Part shown: positions 16,494 through 25,066 of the stretch, piece after piece
Layout: every line of letters starts with the position of its first letter
Position numbering within the stretch: the stretch's first letter is position 1
Origin: Duganella sp. CF402
Lineage (GTDB): Bacteria > Pseudomonadota > Gammaproteobacteria > Burkholderiales > Burkholderiaceae_D
DNA length: 64,000 bases
NCBI RefSeq assembly: GCF_900109645.1
Contig: NZ_FOBG01000006.1
Coordinates: 35,674-99,673, forward strand
Direction: 5' to 3'
Notes under the pieces: model-generated
The model's input: the letters and a program-made list of their open reading frames with translations, nothing else
Databases searched by the model: none
What the model was told of the DNA's origin: nothing
Program-made: the position numbers and the translations under genes

Positions 16494-17299
16494 GGCTTGC
16501 GGTAAATCGAAGGGGCGACCGCGATCACCGTGTCGTTGATGTCATTCAGCGTCTCCGAATGGCCGATCAGGAAATGGCCGCCGGAACGCAGTTGCGCCAG
16601 CAGCCGCGCCACCACCTGGCGCTTGGTCTCCAGGCTGAAGTAAATCATCACATTGCGCAGGAAGATCACGTCGAACTGGCCGATCTTGGGCAGCGGCGCA
16701 TTCAGGTTCAGGTGCTGGAACTGCACCCGCTGGCGCAGGCTGCGCTCGATCAGCATGGTGCCGGCCTCGCTGCCCTGGCCCTTGAGGCAGAAGCGCTTGA
16801 GGTAAGCCTGCGGCATCTGGCTGGCGCGCTCCATCGGGTAGTGGCCACGGCGCGCGCTGGCCAGCACGCGGGTGCTGATGTCGGTGCCCAGCACTTCCCA
16901 CGCCGCGTCCTCGCCCATCACGTCGGCCAGCACCATCGCGATGCTGTACGGTTCCTCGCCGCTGGAACTGGCGGCGCTCCATACCCGCAGGCCGCGGTTC
17001 TTGTCGCGCGCGTCCTGCGCCAGGTCGCGCAGCAGCGCGAAGTGCTTGGGTTCGCGGAAAAAGTAAGTCTCGTTGGTGGTCAGCAGGTCGACCGCCATTT
17101 GCAGCTCGGCCGGCTCGCTACGGCTTTCCAGCAGCTTGAGGTAATCGCCGTAGCTACTGAGCTGGTAATGCGCCAGCCGCTTGGCCAGCCGGCCGCTGAC
17201 CAGCGCCTGCTTGCCGTTGGCCATAGTGATGCCCGCCGCATCGTAGATGAAGCGCTGGAACTGCGTGAACTCGCGCTCGGTGATCATGGTGACAGGCAT
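16490..17299 (-). CDS. cheR: Chemotaxis protein methyltransferase CheR
   Basis: 269 residues; AGGTGAGG lies before the ATG at 17299 (a second ATG four codons later is possible). N-terminal helical domain, then the SAM-binding motif VWSAASSSGEEPYSIAM and the conserved FLRNVMIYF segment near residue 215. CheR methylates receptor glutamates. Members with the beta-subdomain bind C-terminal pentapeptides of receptors; the three cluster MCPs end in such a candidate peptide with F in place of W. Downstream stop overlaps cheD by four bases. Confidence 0.96.
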   Translation of the reverse strand: MPVTMITEREFTQFQRFIYDAAGITMANGKQALVSGRLAKRLAHYQLSSYGDYLKLLESRSEPAELQMAVDLLTTNETYFFREPKHFALLRDLAQDARDKNRGLRVWSAASSSGEEPYSIAMVLADVMGEDAAWEVLGTDISTRVLASARRGHYPMERASQMPQAYLKRFCLKGQGSEAGTMLIERSLRQRVQFQHLNLNAPLPKIGQFDVIFLRNVMIYFSLETKRQVVARLLAQLRSGGHFLIGHSETLNDINDTVIAVAPSIYRKP

Positions 17300-17314
17300 T
17301 GGACCTCACCTCGC

Positions 17315-17887
17315 TCAGGCAGTGGCCACGGCGGCGCTGCCGCGCGCCATCTCGACGATTTCCTCGCTCGACAGCACGCGCTCGATATCGAGCAGGATCA
17401 CGAAGCGGCCGCGATTTTTGTCCACGAGCTTGCCCATGCCGGCGATGAAGTCGGGCCGGATGCGGGTGCCGAACGACGGCGCCGGTTCGATGTCGGCGGC
17501 GGCGATTTCCACCACCGCGTTGACCGCGTCCACCAACATGCCCAGCACCTGCTTGCCGTCGCCGTCCCCGCCCTCGGTTTCGACGATGACGATGCAGCTG
17601 CGCTTGCCGATGGTGCTTTGCGCGCGGCCGAAGCGGGCCGACAAATCCATCACCGGCACCACCGCGCCGCGCAGGTTGATCACGCCGCGCACGCAGTCCG
17701 GCATCATCGGCACCGTGGCCAGGCTGCCGTATTCGATGATTTCCTTGATGTGCAGGATGCCGACCGCATACTGCTCCTCGCCCAGCATGAAGGTCAGGAA
17801 CTGGCTTGGCAGCGCGGCGCCGCTTTGCAAGGCGACGATGGCGCTGCTCCCGTAAGTCACTACATTGGCGTCGATTGCGGCACTCAT
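17315..17887 (-). CDS. cheW: CheW-type chemotaxis adaptor (CheA-adjacent copy)
   Basis: 190 residues. CheW core: FLTFMLGEEQYAVGILHIKEIIEY, VINLRGAVVPVMDLSARFG and RFVILLDIERVLSSEEI. An extra N-terminal tail of about 30 residues precedes the fold. It lies 20 bases after cheA and 15 bases before cheR. Its role is to link receptors and CheA. It is clearly homologous to but distinct from the CheW at 11393. Confidence 0.95.
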   Translation of the reverse strand: MSAAIDANVVTYGSSAIVALQSGAALPSQFLTFMLGEEQYAVGILHIKEIIEYGSLATVPMMPDCVRGVINLRGAVVPVMDLSARFGRAQSTIGKRSCIVIVETEGGDGDGKQVLGMLVDAVNAVVEIAAADIEPAPSFGTRIRPDFIAGMGKLVDKNRGRFVILLDIERVLSSEEIVEMARGSAAVATA

Positions 17888-17907
17888 AATTGTCCTCGTA
17901 TATTCGG

Positions 17908-20076
17908 CTATGCGGCCAGGGCCACGGCACCCTTGCCGCCGACGGTGTTCATCAGCGCGGCCACGTCCAGGATCAGCGCCACTTCACCGCTGCCCAGGAT
18001 GGTGGAACCGCTGATGCATTTGACTTCGCTGAACATCGGGCTCAATGGCTTGATCACGGTCTGGAATTCTCCCAGCAAGGTGTCCACCACCAGGCCGGCG
18101 CGGTGGGTGCCGAACTTCAGCACCACGATGCTCTCGCGCCGCGTGGCGACGCCGTCAATGCGGAACAGCTCGCGCAAGCGCACCAGCGGCAGCACCTGGC
18201 CGCGCAGGTTGGTGTAGTCCTGCCCCGGCTCGGTGGCGTACTCGATGCATTCCTCGATCATGTCGAGCGGCACCACAAACACCGAGGAGCCGACCTGCAC
18301 CAGGAAGCCGTCGATGATGGCCAGCGTCAGCGGCAAGCGCACGGTCACCGTGGTGCCCTGTCCTTCGCGGCTGCCGACGTCGACGCTGCCGCGCAGCGCC
18401 TGGATGTTGCGCTTGACCACGTCCATGCCGACGCCGCGCCCGGACAGGTTGGTGATCTTCTCGGCGGTGGAAAAACCGGCTTCGAAAATCAGGTTGTAGA
18501 TTTCGCTGTCGGTCAGCTTGCGCTCCGGGTCCACCAGCCCGCGCTCGATCGCCTTGGCCAGGATTTTTTCCTTGCGCAGGCCGCCGCCGTCGTCGCTGAC
18601 CTCGATCACAATGCTGCCCGATTCGTGGAAGGCGTTGAGCTTGATCATGCCCTTGGCCGACTTGCCGGCGGCGATGCGCACCTCGGCCGGCTCGATGCCG
18701 TGGTCCATCGCGTTGCGCACCAGGTGCATCAGCGGGTCGCCGATTTTCTCCACCACGGTCTTGTCGAGTTCCGAATCCTCGCCGTCGACGATCAGGCCGA
18801 TGTCCTTGCCCAGCTCGCGCGCCACATCGTGCACCACGCGCTGGAAGCGGTTGAAGGTGGCGCCGATCTTGACCATGCGCAGCTCGAGCGCGGCGTCGCG
18901 CACGTCTTCCACCAGCCCGGTCAGGGTGGAGGTACATTCGAGCAGTTCGGTGTTCTGGATGTGCTGGCCGATCATGCTGGCGCGCGCGCCGGCGATAATC
19001 AGTTCGCCCACCAGGTCGATCAATTTATCGAGCTTGTCGGAGTCGACGCGAATCGAACGGCTCTCCTGCGCCTTTTGCTCGCTGACCTGCTTCTGCTTGG
19101 CCAGCGCCGCTTCCACCACCACCGGCGGCACATTGCCGGCGCCGACCAGGATGCTGCCCAGCTGCTGCGCCGGCGCGTCTTCGTCCTGGTGCGATTGCTG
19201 GTGCAGCGCGCCGTCCAGCTCCTGCTGGGTCACGCTGCCGCAACGAATCAAAATTTCCCCGAGCCGCGCGGCCTGCTCCGGCAAGGCGCGGATCAGGTTC
19301 ACATATTCGGACACCTTGCTGTGCGGCGGGATGATGCGGATCTCGCAGTCTTCCTGCACGAACTCGAACACGCCGGCGATGGCGTCGCGGTCGGCCGTGC
19401 TGTCGAAGGCGATTTCAAAACCGAGGTAGCACAACTCCGCATCCATGTCCTCGGCCGGCGGCAGCGCGTCCGGGATGGTGGCGATGCCGACGATGCGGCC
19501 CAGCTTGGACAAGTAGCGCAGGAAGGCGATCGGGTCCATGCCGTTTTGCAGCACGATGCGGCCGAAGCGCAGCGAAATGTGCCAGTAGTCGCTGCTCAGT
19601 TGCTCCAGACGTTCCTTGTCGATGCGCTCCACGTCCGGCTCGGCATGCAGCACCGGCATCGATGGGATGGCCGCCGCGCCTTCGCCATCCATGTGGCGTT
19701 GCAGCTGCTGCTTCAGCATCTCGCCTTCCGGTGCGGTATCGGGATCTTGTTCGTGCTGGCCGGCCACCAGGCCGTTCACCATGCCGGTCAGGTAGTCGCA
19801 GCACGACAGCAGCAGCACCACCATTTCATCGTTGAGCTTGACGCTGCCGTCGCGCACCTTGTCGAGCAGGCTTTCCACCACATGGGTGAAGCCGACCATG
19901 TGGTCGAGGCTGAACAAACCGGCCGACCCCTTGATGGTGTGGGCGGCGCGGAAGATGGCGTTGATGGCCTCGTCCTGGTCGCCCGCGAGGTCGACGTTGA
20001 GCAGCGCGTTCTCCATTTCTTCCAGCAGTTCGCGGCTCTCGGCGATGAATGTCTGTAGCGCTTCGTCCAGATTCAT
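17908..20076 (-). CDS. cheA: Chemotaxis histidine kinase CheA
   Basis: 722 residues from the ATG at 20076 (GAGGGA six bases upstream; the GTG two codons earlier touches that site and is rejected). Hpt domain with phosphorylated H46 in AAHTIKGSAG; a middle region that holds two repeats of the pattern LG-x-ILV-x-x-G-x-V (RLGEILIRCGSVTQQELDGAL and QLGSILVGAGNVPPVVVEAAL) where a CheY-binding P2 domain would be expected; dimerisation helices; ATPase domain with NAMDHGIE, SDDGGG and GRGVGMDVV boxes; C-terminal CheW-like P5 domain. It phosphorylates the CheY, CheB and probably the REC-EAL protein of the cluster. No C-terminal receiver is fused. Confidence 0.96.
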   Translation of the reverse strand: MNLDEALQTFIAESRELLEEMENALLNVDLAGDQDEAINAIFRAAHTIKGSAGLFSLDHMVGFTHVVESLLDKVRDGSVKLNDEMVVLLLSCCDYLTGMVNGLVAGQHEQDPDTAPEGEMLKQQLQRHMDGEGAAAIPSMPVLHAEPDVERIDKERLEQLSSDYWHISLRFGRIVLQNGMDPIAFLRYLSKLGRIVGIATIPDALPPAEDMDAELCYLGFEIAFDSTADRDAIAGVFEFVQEDCEIRIIPPHSKVSEYVNLIRALPEQAARLGEILIRCGSVTQQELDGALHQQSHQDEDAPAQQLGSILVGAGNVPPVVVEAALAKQKQVSEQKAQESRSIRVDSDKLDKLIDLVGELIIAGARASMIGQHIQNTELLECTSTLTGLVEDVRDAALELRMVKIGATFNRFQRVVHDVARELGKDIGLIVDGEDSELDKTVVEKIGDPLMHLVRNAMDHGIEPAEVRIAAGKSAKGMIKLNAFHESGSIVIEVSDDGGGLRKEKILAKAIERGLVDPERKLTDSEIYNLIFEAGFSTAEKITNLSGRGVGMDVVKRNIQALRGSVDVGSREGQGTTVTVRLPLTLAIIDGFLVQVGSSVFVVPLDMIEECIEYATEPGQDYTNLRGQVLPLVRLRELFRIDGVATRRESIVVLKFGTHRAGLVVDTLLGEFQTVIKPLSPMFSEVKCISGSTILGSGEVALILDVAALMNTVGGKGAVALAA

Positions 20077-20090
20077 GGGCACTCCCTCAT

Positions 20091-20387
20091 TCAGGCGTGG
20101 ATCAGCACGGCGTCGCCGAAGAAGGCGACCAGGTCGAGCATCTCGAAAATTTCCACCACCGCCGGGCTGTGCTGCAACAGGCGCAGCTCGCGCTGGTCGG
20201 CGGTGGCGGTCTGCTTGGCCAGCATCAGCACCTGCAGGCCGGCCGTATCCAGCTCGGTGACGCCGGACAGGTCGATCTCCAGCACGCGCGTCTTGCGCAG
20301 CGCATCGAGCACGGTGACTTTCAAATCGGCGGCGCGGTAAATGGTCAGCTCGCCGTCCAGCGTAATCCGGGTGACATCCTCAGCCAT
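20091..20387 (-). CDS. STAS-domain protein (anti-sigma-factor-antagonist-like)
   Basis: 98 residues, a single STAS domain: LDGELTIYRAADLKVTVLDAL, then IDLSGVTELDTAGLQVLMLAK, in which the serine/threonine normally phosphorylated in SpoIIAA-type proteins would be in the LDTAGLQVL segment (T present). GGAGG precedes the ATG. It lies between cheY (15 bases) and cheA (14 bases). STAS proteins in chemosensory operons are known in several proteobacteria, but their role is not settled; no anti-sigma kinase or phosphatase gene is nearby. Confidence 0.85.
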   Translation of the reverse strand: MAEDVTRITLDGELTIYRAADLKVTVLDALRKTRVLEIDLSGVTELDTAGLQVLMLAKQTATADQRELRLLQHSPAVVEIFEMLDLVAFFGDAVLIHA

Positions 20388-20402
20388 CGCCGCCTCCGTG
20401 AA

Positions 20403-20771
20403 TTATGGCAGGACCAGTTTGGCAACGGCGCCCAGCAGCACTTCCGGCTTGAAGGGCTTGACCACCCACGCCTTGGCGCCGGCCGCCTTGCCCTCTTCCT
20501 TCTTGCCTTCGGCCGACTCGGTGGTCAGCATGATGACCGGGGTGAACTTGTACAGCGGCAGCTGCTTGAATTCCTTGACGAAGGTGATGCCGTCCATATT
20601 CGGCATGTTGACGTCGCACACCACCAGATGGATTTTCTGGCCGGTGCACTTGGACAGCGCGTCCATGCCGTCACGGCCTTCGATCACATCGTAGCCCGCG
20701 CCCTTGAGCGCAATGCCGACCACCTGACGCAAGGAGGCCGAATCGTCGACCACCATAATGGTTTTTGCCAT
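20403..20771 (-). CDS. cheY: CheY-like single-domain response regulator
   Basis: 122 residues, all receiver: acidic pair D9-D10, phospho-acceptor D53 (VVCDVNMPNMDG), T83 and K105 (VVKPF). AAGGTAG lies before the ATG. It receives phosphate from CheA; whether it targets a flagellar motor or another output cannot be told. It is encoded between the membrane MCP-like gene (13-base gap) and the STAS gene. No CheZ gene lies in the window. Confidence 0.95.
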   Translation of the reverse strand: MAKTIMVVDDSASLRQVVGIALKGAGYDVIEGRDGMDALSKCTGQKIHLVVCDVNMPNMDGITFVKEFKQLPLYKFTPVIMLTTESAEGKKEEGKAAGAKAWVVKPFKPEVLLGAVAKLVLP

Positions 20772-20784
20772 GTTCTACCTACCT

Positions 20785-21948
20785 TCAGAAAAAAGTGATT
20801 TCATCGGCTTCCGCCGCGGCCGGGGCCGCAAGGCGGGCGCCGCTGTGGACGGCGTGTTCTTCCGCCATCGCATACGTCTTTTGCAGTTCGTGCATCAGCC
20901 GGTCCGGATCGAGCGGCTCCAGCACGCCGCTGTCGTTATAGCGCTCGCGGTTCTCGGCCAGCAGCGGCAGCAGGCGCTCCATGTTTTCGCGCACGTGCGC
21001 CATCACCTGGCTGACGCGGTCCTGGAATTGCAGTTGCACCAGCGCCTCACCCACTTCGCCCTGGATGCCGACGCTGTTCTGCTTGAGCTGTTCCGACTGC
21101 TCGACCAGCGCATCGGTGATCTGGCGGAATTCGCTGAGCACCGCCTCGATCATGCCTTCGGCCGACTGCATCGATTTGTCTTCCGCTTCGCTCGACTGGT
21201 CGGCGGCCTGGCTGGCGGCCAGGATGGCGCTGCTGATCAGGCCGACGCGGTTGGTGATTTCCTTGCCGGTTTCGGCCGAGCGCATCGACAGCTGGCGCAC
21301 TTCCTGCGCCACCACCGCGAAGCCGCGTCCGGCGGGGCCGGCGCGCGCCGCCTCGATCGCCGCGTTCAGCGCCAGCAGGTTGGTCTGGGCAGCGATGCTG
21401 GCCACGCCTTCGGCCATGCCGCGCAGTTCGCGCGTGAAGCGTTCCAGGTCCTTGATCTGCGCCAGCATGGCCTGCTTGGAAGTCATGGCCGATTTCATCG
21501 AGGTGACCACCGAACCGAGCCGTGTTTCGCTGTGGCTGAAGACGTCGGTGATGGAGGCGCCGCCGGCGCAGTCGGCGCTGGAAACGTGCACCGCGTTGTC
21601 GAGCTTGTCGACGATGCTGGAGAAGCGCCCGGCCAGGTCGGACACCGCTTCCTCCATCTGCGTGCGCGAGTTTTCAATGTGGCGGCACCACACCGGCAGC
21701 ACGGCGTCGCCGAAGCGTTCGCGCGCCGCCAGGTAGTTATCGATCATGGCATTGTCGCCGGTAGCGCTAACCGTGCCGAAGCCCGCATCGCGCGTCAGCC
21801 ACGCGGCGGCGCCCAGCAACAGCGTGGCCCAGATCAGCGTGTACCATCCGTAAGCGCTCCAACCGGCCACCACGGTTCCCAACGCGCCCGCAGCGGCGAA
21901 GCCGAAGGGCACTAGCATTTTGCTATTTGCAATGCTTTGTTTATTCAC
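20785..21948 (-). CDS. Membrane-anchored MCP-like protein without periplasmic sensor, with CheZ-like DxxxQ helix
   Basis: 387 residues if translation starts at the GTG at 21948 (GGAG nine bases upstream); the frame is open back to 22077 and an ATG at 21918 is an alternative, so the start is uncertain. Two membrane segments close together near residues 12-50 leave almost no periplasmic loop. A cysteine-containing helical part follows, then a signalling hairpin with IAAQTNLLALNAAIEAARAGPAG cut here as SIAAQTNLLALNAAIEAA. The C-terminal third is not a normal MCP tail: it contains LQFQDRVSQVM, where D310 and Q314 match the DxxxQ pattern of CheZ phosphatases. First gene of the cluster, directly upstream of cheY. 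Confidence 0.85.
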   Translation of the reverse strand: MNKQSIANSKMLVPFGFAAAGALGTVVAGWSAYGWYTLIWATLLLGAAAWLTRDAGFGTVSATGDNAMIDNYLAARERFGDAVLPVWCRHIENSRTQMEEAVSDLAGRFSSIVDKLDNAVHVSSADCAGGASITDVFSHSETRLGSVVTSMKSAMTSKQAMLAQIKDLERFTRELRGMAEGVASIAAQTNLLALNAAIEAARAGPAGRGFAVVAQEVRQLSMRSAETGKEITNRVGLISSAILAASQAADQSSEAEDKSMQSAEGMIEAVLSEFRQITDALVEQSEQLKQNSVGIQGEVGEALVQLQFQDRVSQVMAHVRENMERLLPLLAENRERYNDSGVLEPLDPDRLMHELQKTYAMAEEHAVHSGARLAAPAAAEADEITFF

Positions 21949-22191
21949 TGGATGCCACTCCGTTTTAGTCTCCAAAATCCCGCCGCACCAGAGCGTGACG
22001 GGGAAATTCATTGTAGCTGTAGTTTCATGGGCCAGCGGCCACAAATGGCCCTCGCGCAAGTTAATAAATCTGAACACGTCTTGCGGAGAGCCCCACCGTT
22101 ACAGGGCTGCTTTTGTTTTCAATTAAATGCATCTTTTCAGAAGGTTGTTGCGCAACTGCATCATGCACACCTTCTTCATCCACTTGATTGA
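21949..22191. other. 243-base gap upstream of the chemosensory cluster
   Basis: No gene is seen. On the plus strand AGCCC (22089-22093) and GGGCT (22104-22108) followed by a T-rich run to 22119 look like a terminator, but no plus-strand gene leads into it. GGGCCA (22029 region) and TGGCCC near 22048 form another small inverted repeat. The minus-strand promoter of the che operon should lie here; no consensus sigma-70 or sigma-28 boxes were recognised. Confidence 0.4.
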
Positions 22192-23790
22192 CTAAGCGAG
22201 AAGAGCGCGCGAGCTTGCGCGCAACTGCGGCGCGGTCTCGTCTAGTTTAAAAATGCTTACCGCTTCGGCAAGCTTGCCAGCTTGCTCTTGCATCGAGCCG
22301 GCGGCGGCGGCGGCCTGCTCCACCAGCGCCGCGTTCTGCTGCGTCACGTGATCCATCTGCGAGATGGCGAGGTTGATTTGTTCGATACCGTGGGTCTGCT
22401 CGACGCTGGCGTTGCTGATCTCGCCGACGATGGCGGTGACGCGGCGGATGCTGGCCACCACCTCGTCCATCGTGCTGCCGGCCTGGCCCACCAGCCGCGT
22501 GCCGGCTTCCACCTTGCCGACCGAATCGTCGATCAGCTGCTTGATCTCCTTGGCGGCGCTGGCCGAGCGCTGCGCCAGACTGCGCACCTCGGACGCCACC
22601 ACCGCGAAGCCGCGTCCCTGCTCGCCGGCGCGCGCCGCTTCCACCGCCGCGTTCAGCGCGAGGATATTGGTTTGAAAGGCGATGCCGTCGATCACGCCGA
22701 TGATGTCGACGATCTTCTTCGACGAGGCGTCGATCGAGGCCATCGTCTGCACCACGTCCGACACCACGGCGCCGCCGCGCTGCGCCACCTCGGCCGCGCT
22801 GGCCGCCAGCTGGTTGGCCTGGCGCGCGTTCTCGGCGTTCTGCTTGACGGTGCTGGTCAGCTCTTCCATCGACGACGCGGTTTCCTCCAGCGAGCTGGCT
22901 TGCTGTTCGGTGCGCGACGACAGGTCGAGATTGCCCGAGGCGATTTGCGACGACGCGGTGGCGATGGTGTCGGTACCGCTGCGCACATCGCTGACGATGC
23001 GCACCAGGCTGGACGACATGCGGTTCAGGGCATGCAGCAGCTTGCCCGGCTCGTCCTGGCTGAAGTCGGCGGGGCCGCGATGGCTGTGGTCGACCAGATC
23101 GCCCTCGGCCACGCACTCGGCCAGCGCCACCGCTTCATTGATGGGACGGGTGATGCCGGTGGTCAGCCACCACGCGAAGCTGACGCCAAAGCCGATTACC
23201 AGCACCGCCAGCAAGGCCAGCTGGTTGCGGCTGCTCTCGGCCACCTGCTCGATCTTCTCGGCGGCGGCGTCGATCTGCTTGCGCTGGTGGTCGAGGATGC
23301 GCTGCAGCATGCCCTCGTACACTTTCGACGACGGCAAGTACACTTGTTCCAGCAGGCGCGTGGCTTCGGCGGCGTCGCCGGCGGCCTTGGCTTTCATCAG
23401 GCCGTCGCGCGAGGTGACGTAGATCTTGCGGGTTTCCACCAGCTCTTCCATGAGCTTTTTGTCGCCCTCGTTGGACAGCTCTTCGATTTTCTTGATCAGG
23501 CTTTGCGAGTAGGCGGTGGCGGTCTTGGCTTCTTCGGCGAAGAAGGTGGCCAGCGAGGGATCGGCGCTCTTGGCCACGGCCGTGGTGCGGCGGATGCCGG
23601 AGTACACCATGCGATACCAGTCGGAGATCAGGCGCTCCTTGGTCAGCGGCTGCGCCATCATCGCGCGCGTGGATTCGGCCACGCCCTGCAATCGATAAAT
23701 CCCGAGGCCGGTGTTCAGGACAAGAATGGCGAGGATGATGGTGAAGCCAAACGACATCCGCCTACCAATGCTGAGATCAGAAATCTTCAT
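22192..23790 (-). CDS. Methyl-accepting chemotaxis protein, Tsr-like class, stand-alone
   Basis: 532 residues from the ATG at 23790 (AGGAG seven bases upstream); an ATG 30 bases earlier has none. Membrane segment 1 near residues 10-30, a four-helix-bundle sensor, membrane segment 2 near 190-210 (FGVSFAWWLTTGITRPI), HAMP with LAECVAEGDL, and a signalling domain of a different type from the cluster receptors: LSSRTEQQASSLEETASSMEELTSTVKQN style and IAFQTNILALNAAVEAARAGEQ here in short IAFQTNILALNAAVEAA. There is no aromatic C-terminal pentapeptide. It therefore probably feeds another chemosensory array. Monocistronic, divergent from the Crp/Fnr gene. Confidence 0.95.
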   Translation of the reverse strand: MKISDLSIGRRMSFGFTIILAILVLNTGLGIYRLQGVAESTRAMMAQPLTKERLISDWYRMVYSGIRRTTAVAKSADPSLATFFAEEAKTATAYSQSLIKKIEELSNEGDKKLMEELVETRKIYVTSRDGLMKAKAAGDAAEATRLLEQVYLPSSKVYEGMLQRILDHQRKQIDAAAEKIEQVAESSRNQLALLAVLVIGFGVSFAWWLTTGITRPINEAVALAECVAEGDLVDHSHRGPADFSQDEPGKLLHALNRMSSSLVRIVSDVRSGTDTIATASSQIASGNLDLSSRTEQQASSLEETASSMEELTSTVKQNAENARQANQLAASAAEVAQRGGAVVSDVVQTMASIDASSKKIVDIIGVIDGIAFQTNILALNAAVEAARAGEQGRGFAVVASEVRSLAQRSASAAKEIKQLIDDSVGKVEAGTRLVGQAGSTMDEVVASIRRVTAIVGEISNASVEQTHGIEQINLAISQMDHVTQQNAALVEQAAAAAGSMQEQAGKLAEAVSIFKLDETAPQLRASSRALLA

Positions 23791-23923
23791 GCCGGTCTCC
23801 TGTATCGAATTGTGCTTCAATATTAGCGCGATCCAGCGGCGGCGGGGAGCTCTTCAACTTCTTGAAGTTTGAAATATATTTTAATTTTCATTCTAATCTG
23901 CAACAAATATTGCACCTTTCGGT

Positions 23924-23939
23924 GTGAAAACGTTTACAC
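23924..23939. promoter_or_regulatory. Palindromic operator candidate (GTGAAAACGTTTACAC)
   Basis: Fourteen of 16 positions are symmetric, and the core TGAAAACGTTTACA fits the LacI/GalR-family operator pattern (TGWAANCGNTNWCA). CGTTTACA is repeated at 23931 and 23962, 31 bases apart, i.e. three helical turns on the same face. It lies between the divergent MCP (22192) and Crp/Fnr (24041) genes. No LacI-type gene is in the window. Confidence 0.5.
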
Positions 23940-24040
23940 TTTCGAATTACACTTGTACGGCCGTTTACATAGCAGGATTTAAAATACAACATTGCTGATT
24001 CGGCCATCCGCACTCCTACCGCACTCCTAAACCACTGAGT

Positions 24041-24658
24041 ATGAGCAACGCATTCCTAGAACACCGCGCGAAATACCGCGAAGCCGTGTCCCGCCGCTAC
24101 GGCGTGACGCCCGAACTGTACGATGAAGCGTCGCGCCTGTTGGCGCCGCTGGCCACGCCCTTCAGCCTGCGCAAGGGCGAGTTCCTGCAGCGCATCGGCG
24201 TGCCGGCACAGTATGTGCACTGGCTGCACAGCGGCGTGGCGCGTACCGGCTTCATCACCGAGTCCGGCAACGAAGTCACGCTGCACTTCCAGACCGACGG
24301 CGAGCCGGTGGCCGCGCATGACGACTTGCTGCGTTCGCGCGATGCCGAACCGGCGTTGAATTTTGTGGTGGCCGAGACCGCGATCCACGGCTACCGCCTG
24401 GACTGGTCCGAAGTGAGCGCCGTGTACCAGCAGAACAGCCAGCTGCGCGACTACTACCTCGCGGCGGCGCAGAACAGCATCATCGAGCAGAGCCGCCGCC
24501 TGTACCTGAACGCCTCGCCGGCGCAGGGCCGCCTGAACGCCTTCCGCCGCGAGTACCCGGGGCTGGAGCAGCGCATCTCGCAGAAAGTGGTGGCGTCCTT
24601 CCTCGGCATCACGCCGCAGTACATGTCGCAGCTGCTGCGCCAGGACGGCAGCAAGTAA
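24041..24658 (+). CDS. Crp/Fnr-family transcriptional regulator
   Basis: 205 residues. N-terminal cyclic-nucleotide-binding-like beta-roll: FSLRKGEFLQRIGVPAQYVHWLHSG, then FITESGNEVTLHFQTDGEP. A long helix (DYYLAAAQNSIIEQSRRL) leads to a short C-terminal helix-turn-helix, QKVVASFLGITPQYMSQLLR. There is no cysteine set for an iron-sulfur cluster, so it is not a classical oxygen sensor, and residues of cAMP binding are not evident. The helix-turn-helix is of the compact type seen in many Crp/Fnr proteins that regulate neighbouring genes. It could act on the divergent MCP gene. The effector is unknown. Confidence 0.88.
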   Translation: MSNAFLEHRAKYREAVSRRYGVTPELYDEASRLLAPLATPFSLRKGEFLQRIGVPAQYVHWLHSGVARTGFITESGNEVTLHFQTDGEPVAAHDDLLRSRDAEPALNFVVAETAIHGYRLDWSEVSAVYQQNSQLRDYYLAAAQNSIIEQSRRLYLNASPAQGRLNAFRREYPGLEQRISQKVVASFLGITPQYMSQLLRQDGSK

Positions 24659-24661
24659 GCG

Positions 24662-24687
24662 AAAAAAAAGCCCAGCGTTTGCCGGGC
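24662..24687 (-). terminator. Rho-independent terminator of panD
   Basis: On the minus strand GCCCGGC, loop AAAC, GCTGGGC (one G-T pair) is followed by eight T's (24669 down to 24662). It lies 19 bases after the panD stop and only 3 bases after the end of the convergent Crp/Fnr gene. Confidence 0.85.
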
Positions 24688-24706
24688 CTCCTCTTGAAAC
24701 AGCAGA

Positions 24707-25066
24707 TTATTTCTTCATCGAAGTAATCTTGTTGTTTTCATCCACGAACGCCACTTTCGGCGTGTAGGTCTCGATTTCCTGGTCGGTCATCGGACCGTAG
24801 GTGCAGATGATCAGCAGGTCGCCCAGCTGCGCCTTGCGGGCCGCCGCGCCGTTCAGCGAAATCTCGCCGCTGCCGCGCTTGCCTGGAATGGCGTAGGTGG
24901 CGAAACGCTCGCCATTGTTCACGTTGTACAGTTCGATCTGCTCGTTGACCTTGATGTCGACCGCTTCCAGCAGGTCGACGTCGATCCCGCACGAACCTTC
25001 GTAGTGCAGGTCGGCCTGGGTCACCGTCACGCGGTGCAGCTTGGAGCGCAGCATAATACGTTGCAT
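24707..25066 (-). CDS. panD: Aspartate 1-decarboxylase precursor
   Basis: 119 residues from the ATG at 25066 (GAGGGAAGAAG upstream); upstream in-frame ATGs give an unneeded 25-residue extension. MQRIMLRSKLHRVTVTQADL is the canonical PanD start. Self-cleavage is expected between G24 and S25 (YEGSCGID), S25 becoming the pyruvoyl group. The enzyme makes beta-alanine from aspartate for pantothenate and CoA. The length is usual for the family. It is monocistronic with its own terminator and is not beside other pan genes. Confidence 0.97.
   Translation of the reverse strand: MQRIMLRSKLHRVTVTQADLHYEGSCGIDVDLLEAVDIKVNEQIELYNVNNGERFATYAIPGKRGSGEISLNGAAARKAQLGDLLIICTYGPMTDQEIETYTPKVAFVDENNKITSMKK

Noticed and set aside
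22089..22119. Terminator-like hairpin with T-run on the plus strand
   Set aside because: No plus-strand gene leads into it and the stem is only 5 bp. Kept as a note in the gap entry, not called as a terminator or small RNA.
6643..23820. Sigma-28 (FliA) promoters for chemotaxis genes
   Set aside because: No TAAA-N15-GCCGATAA-like sequence was found in the gaps upstream of 21948 or 23790.
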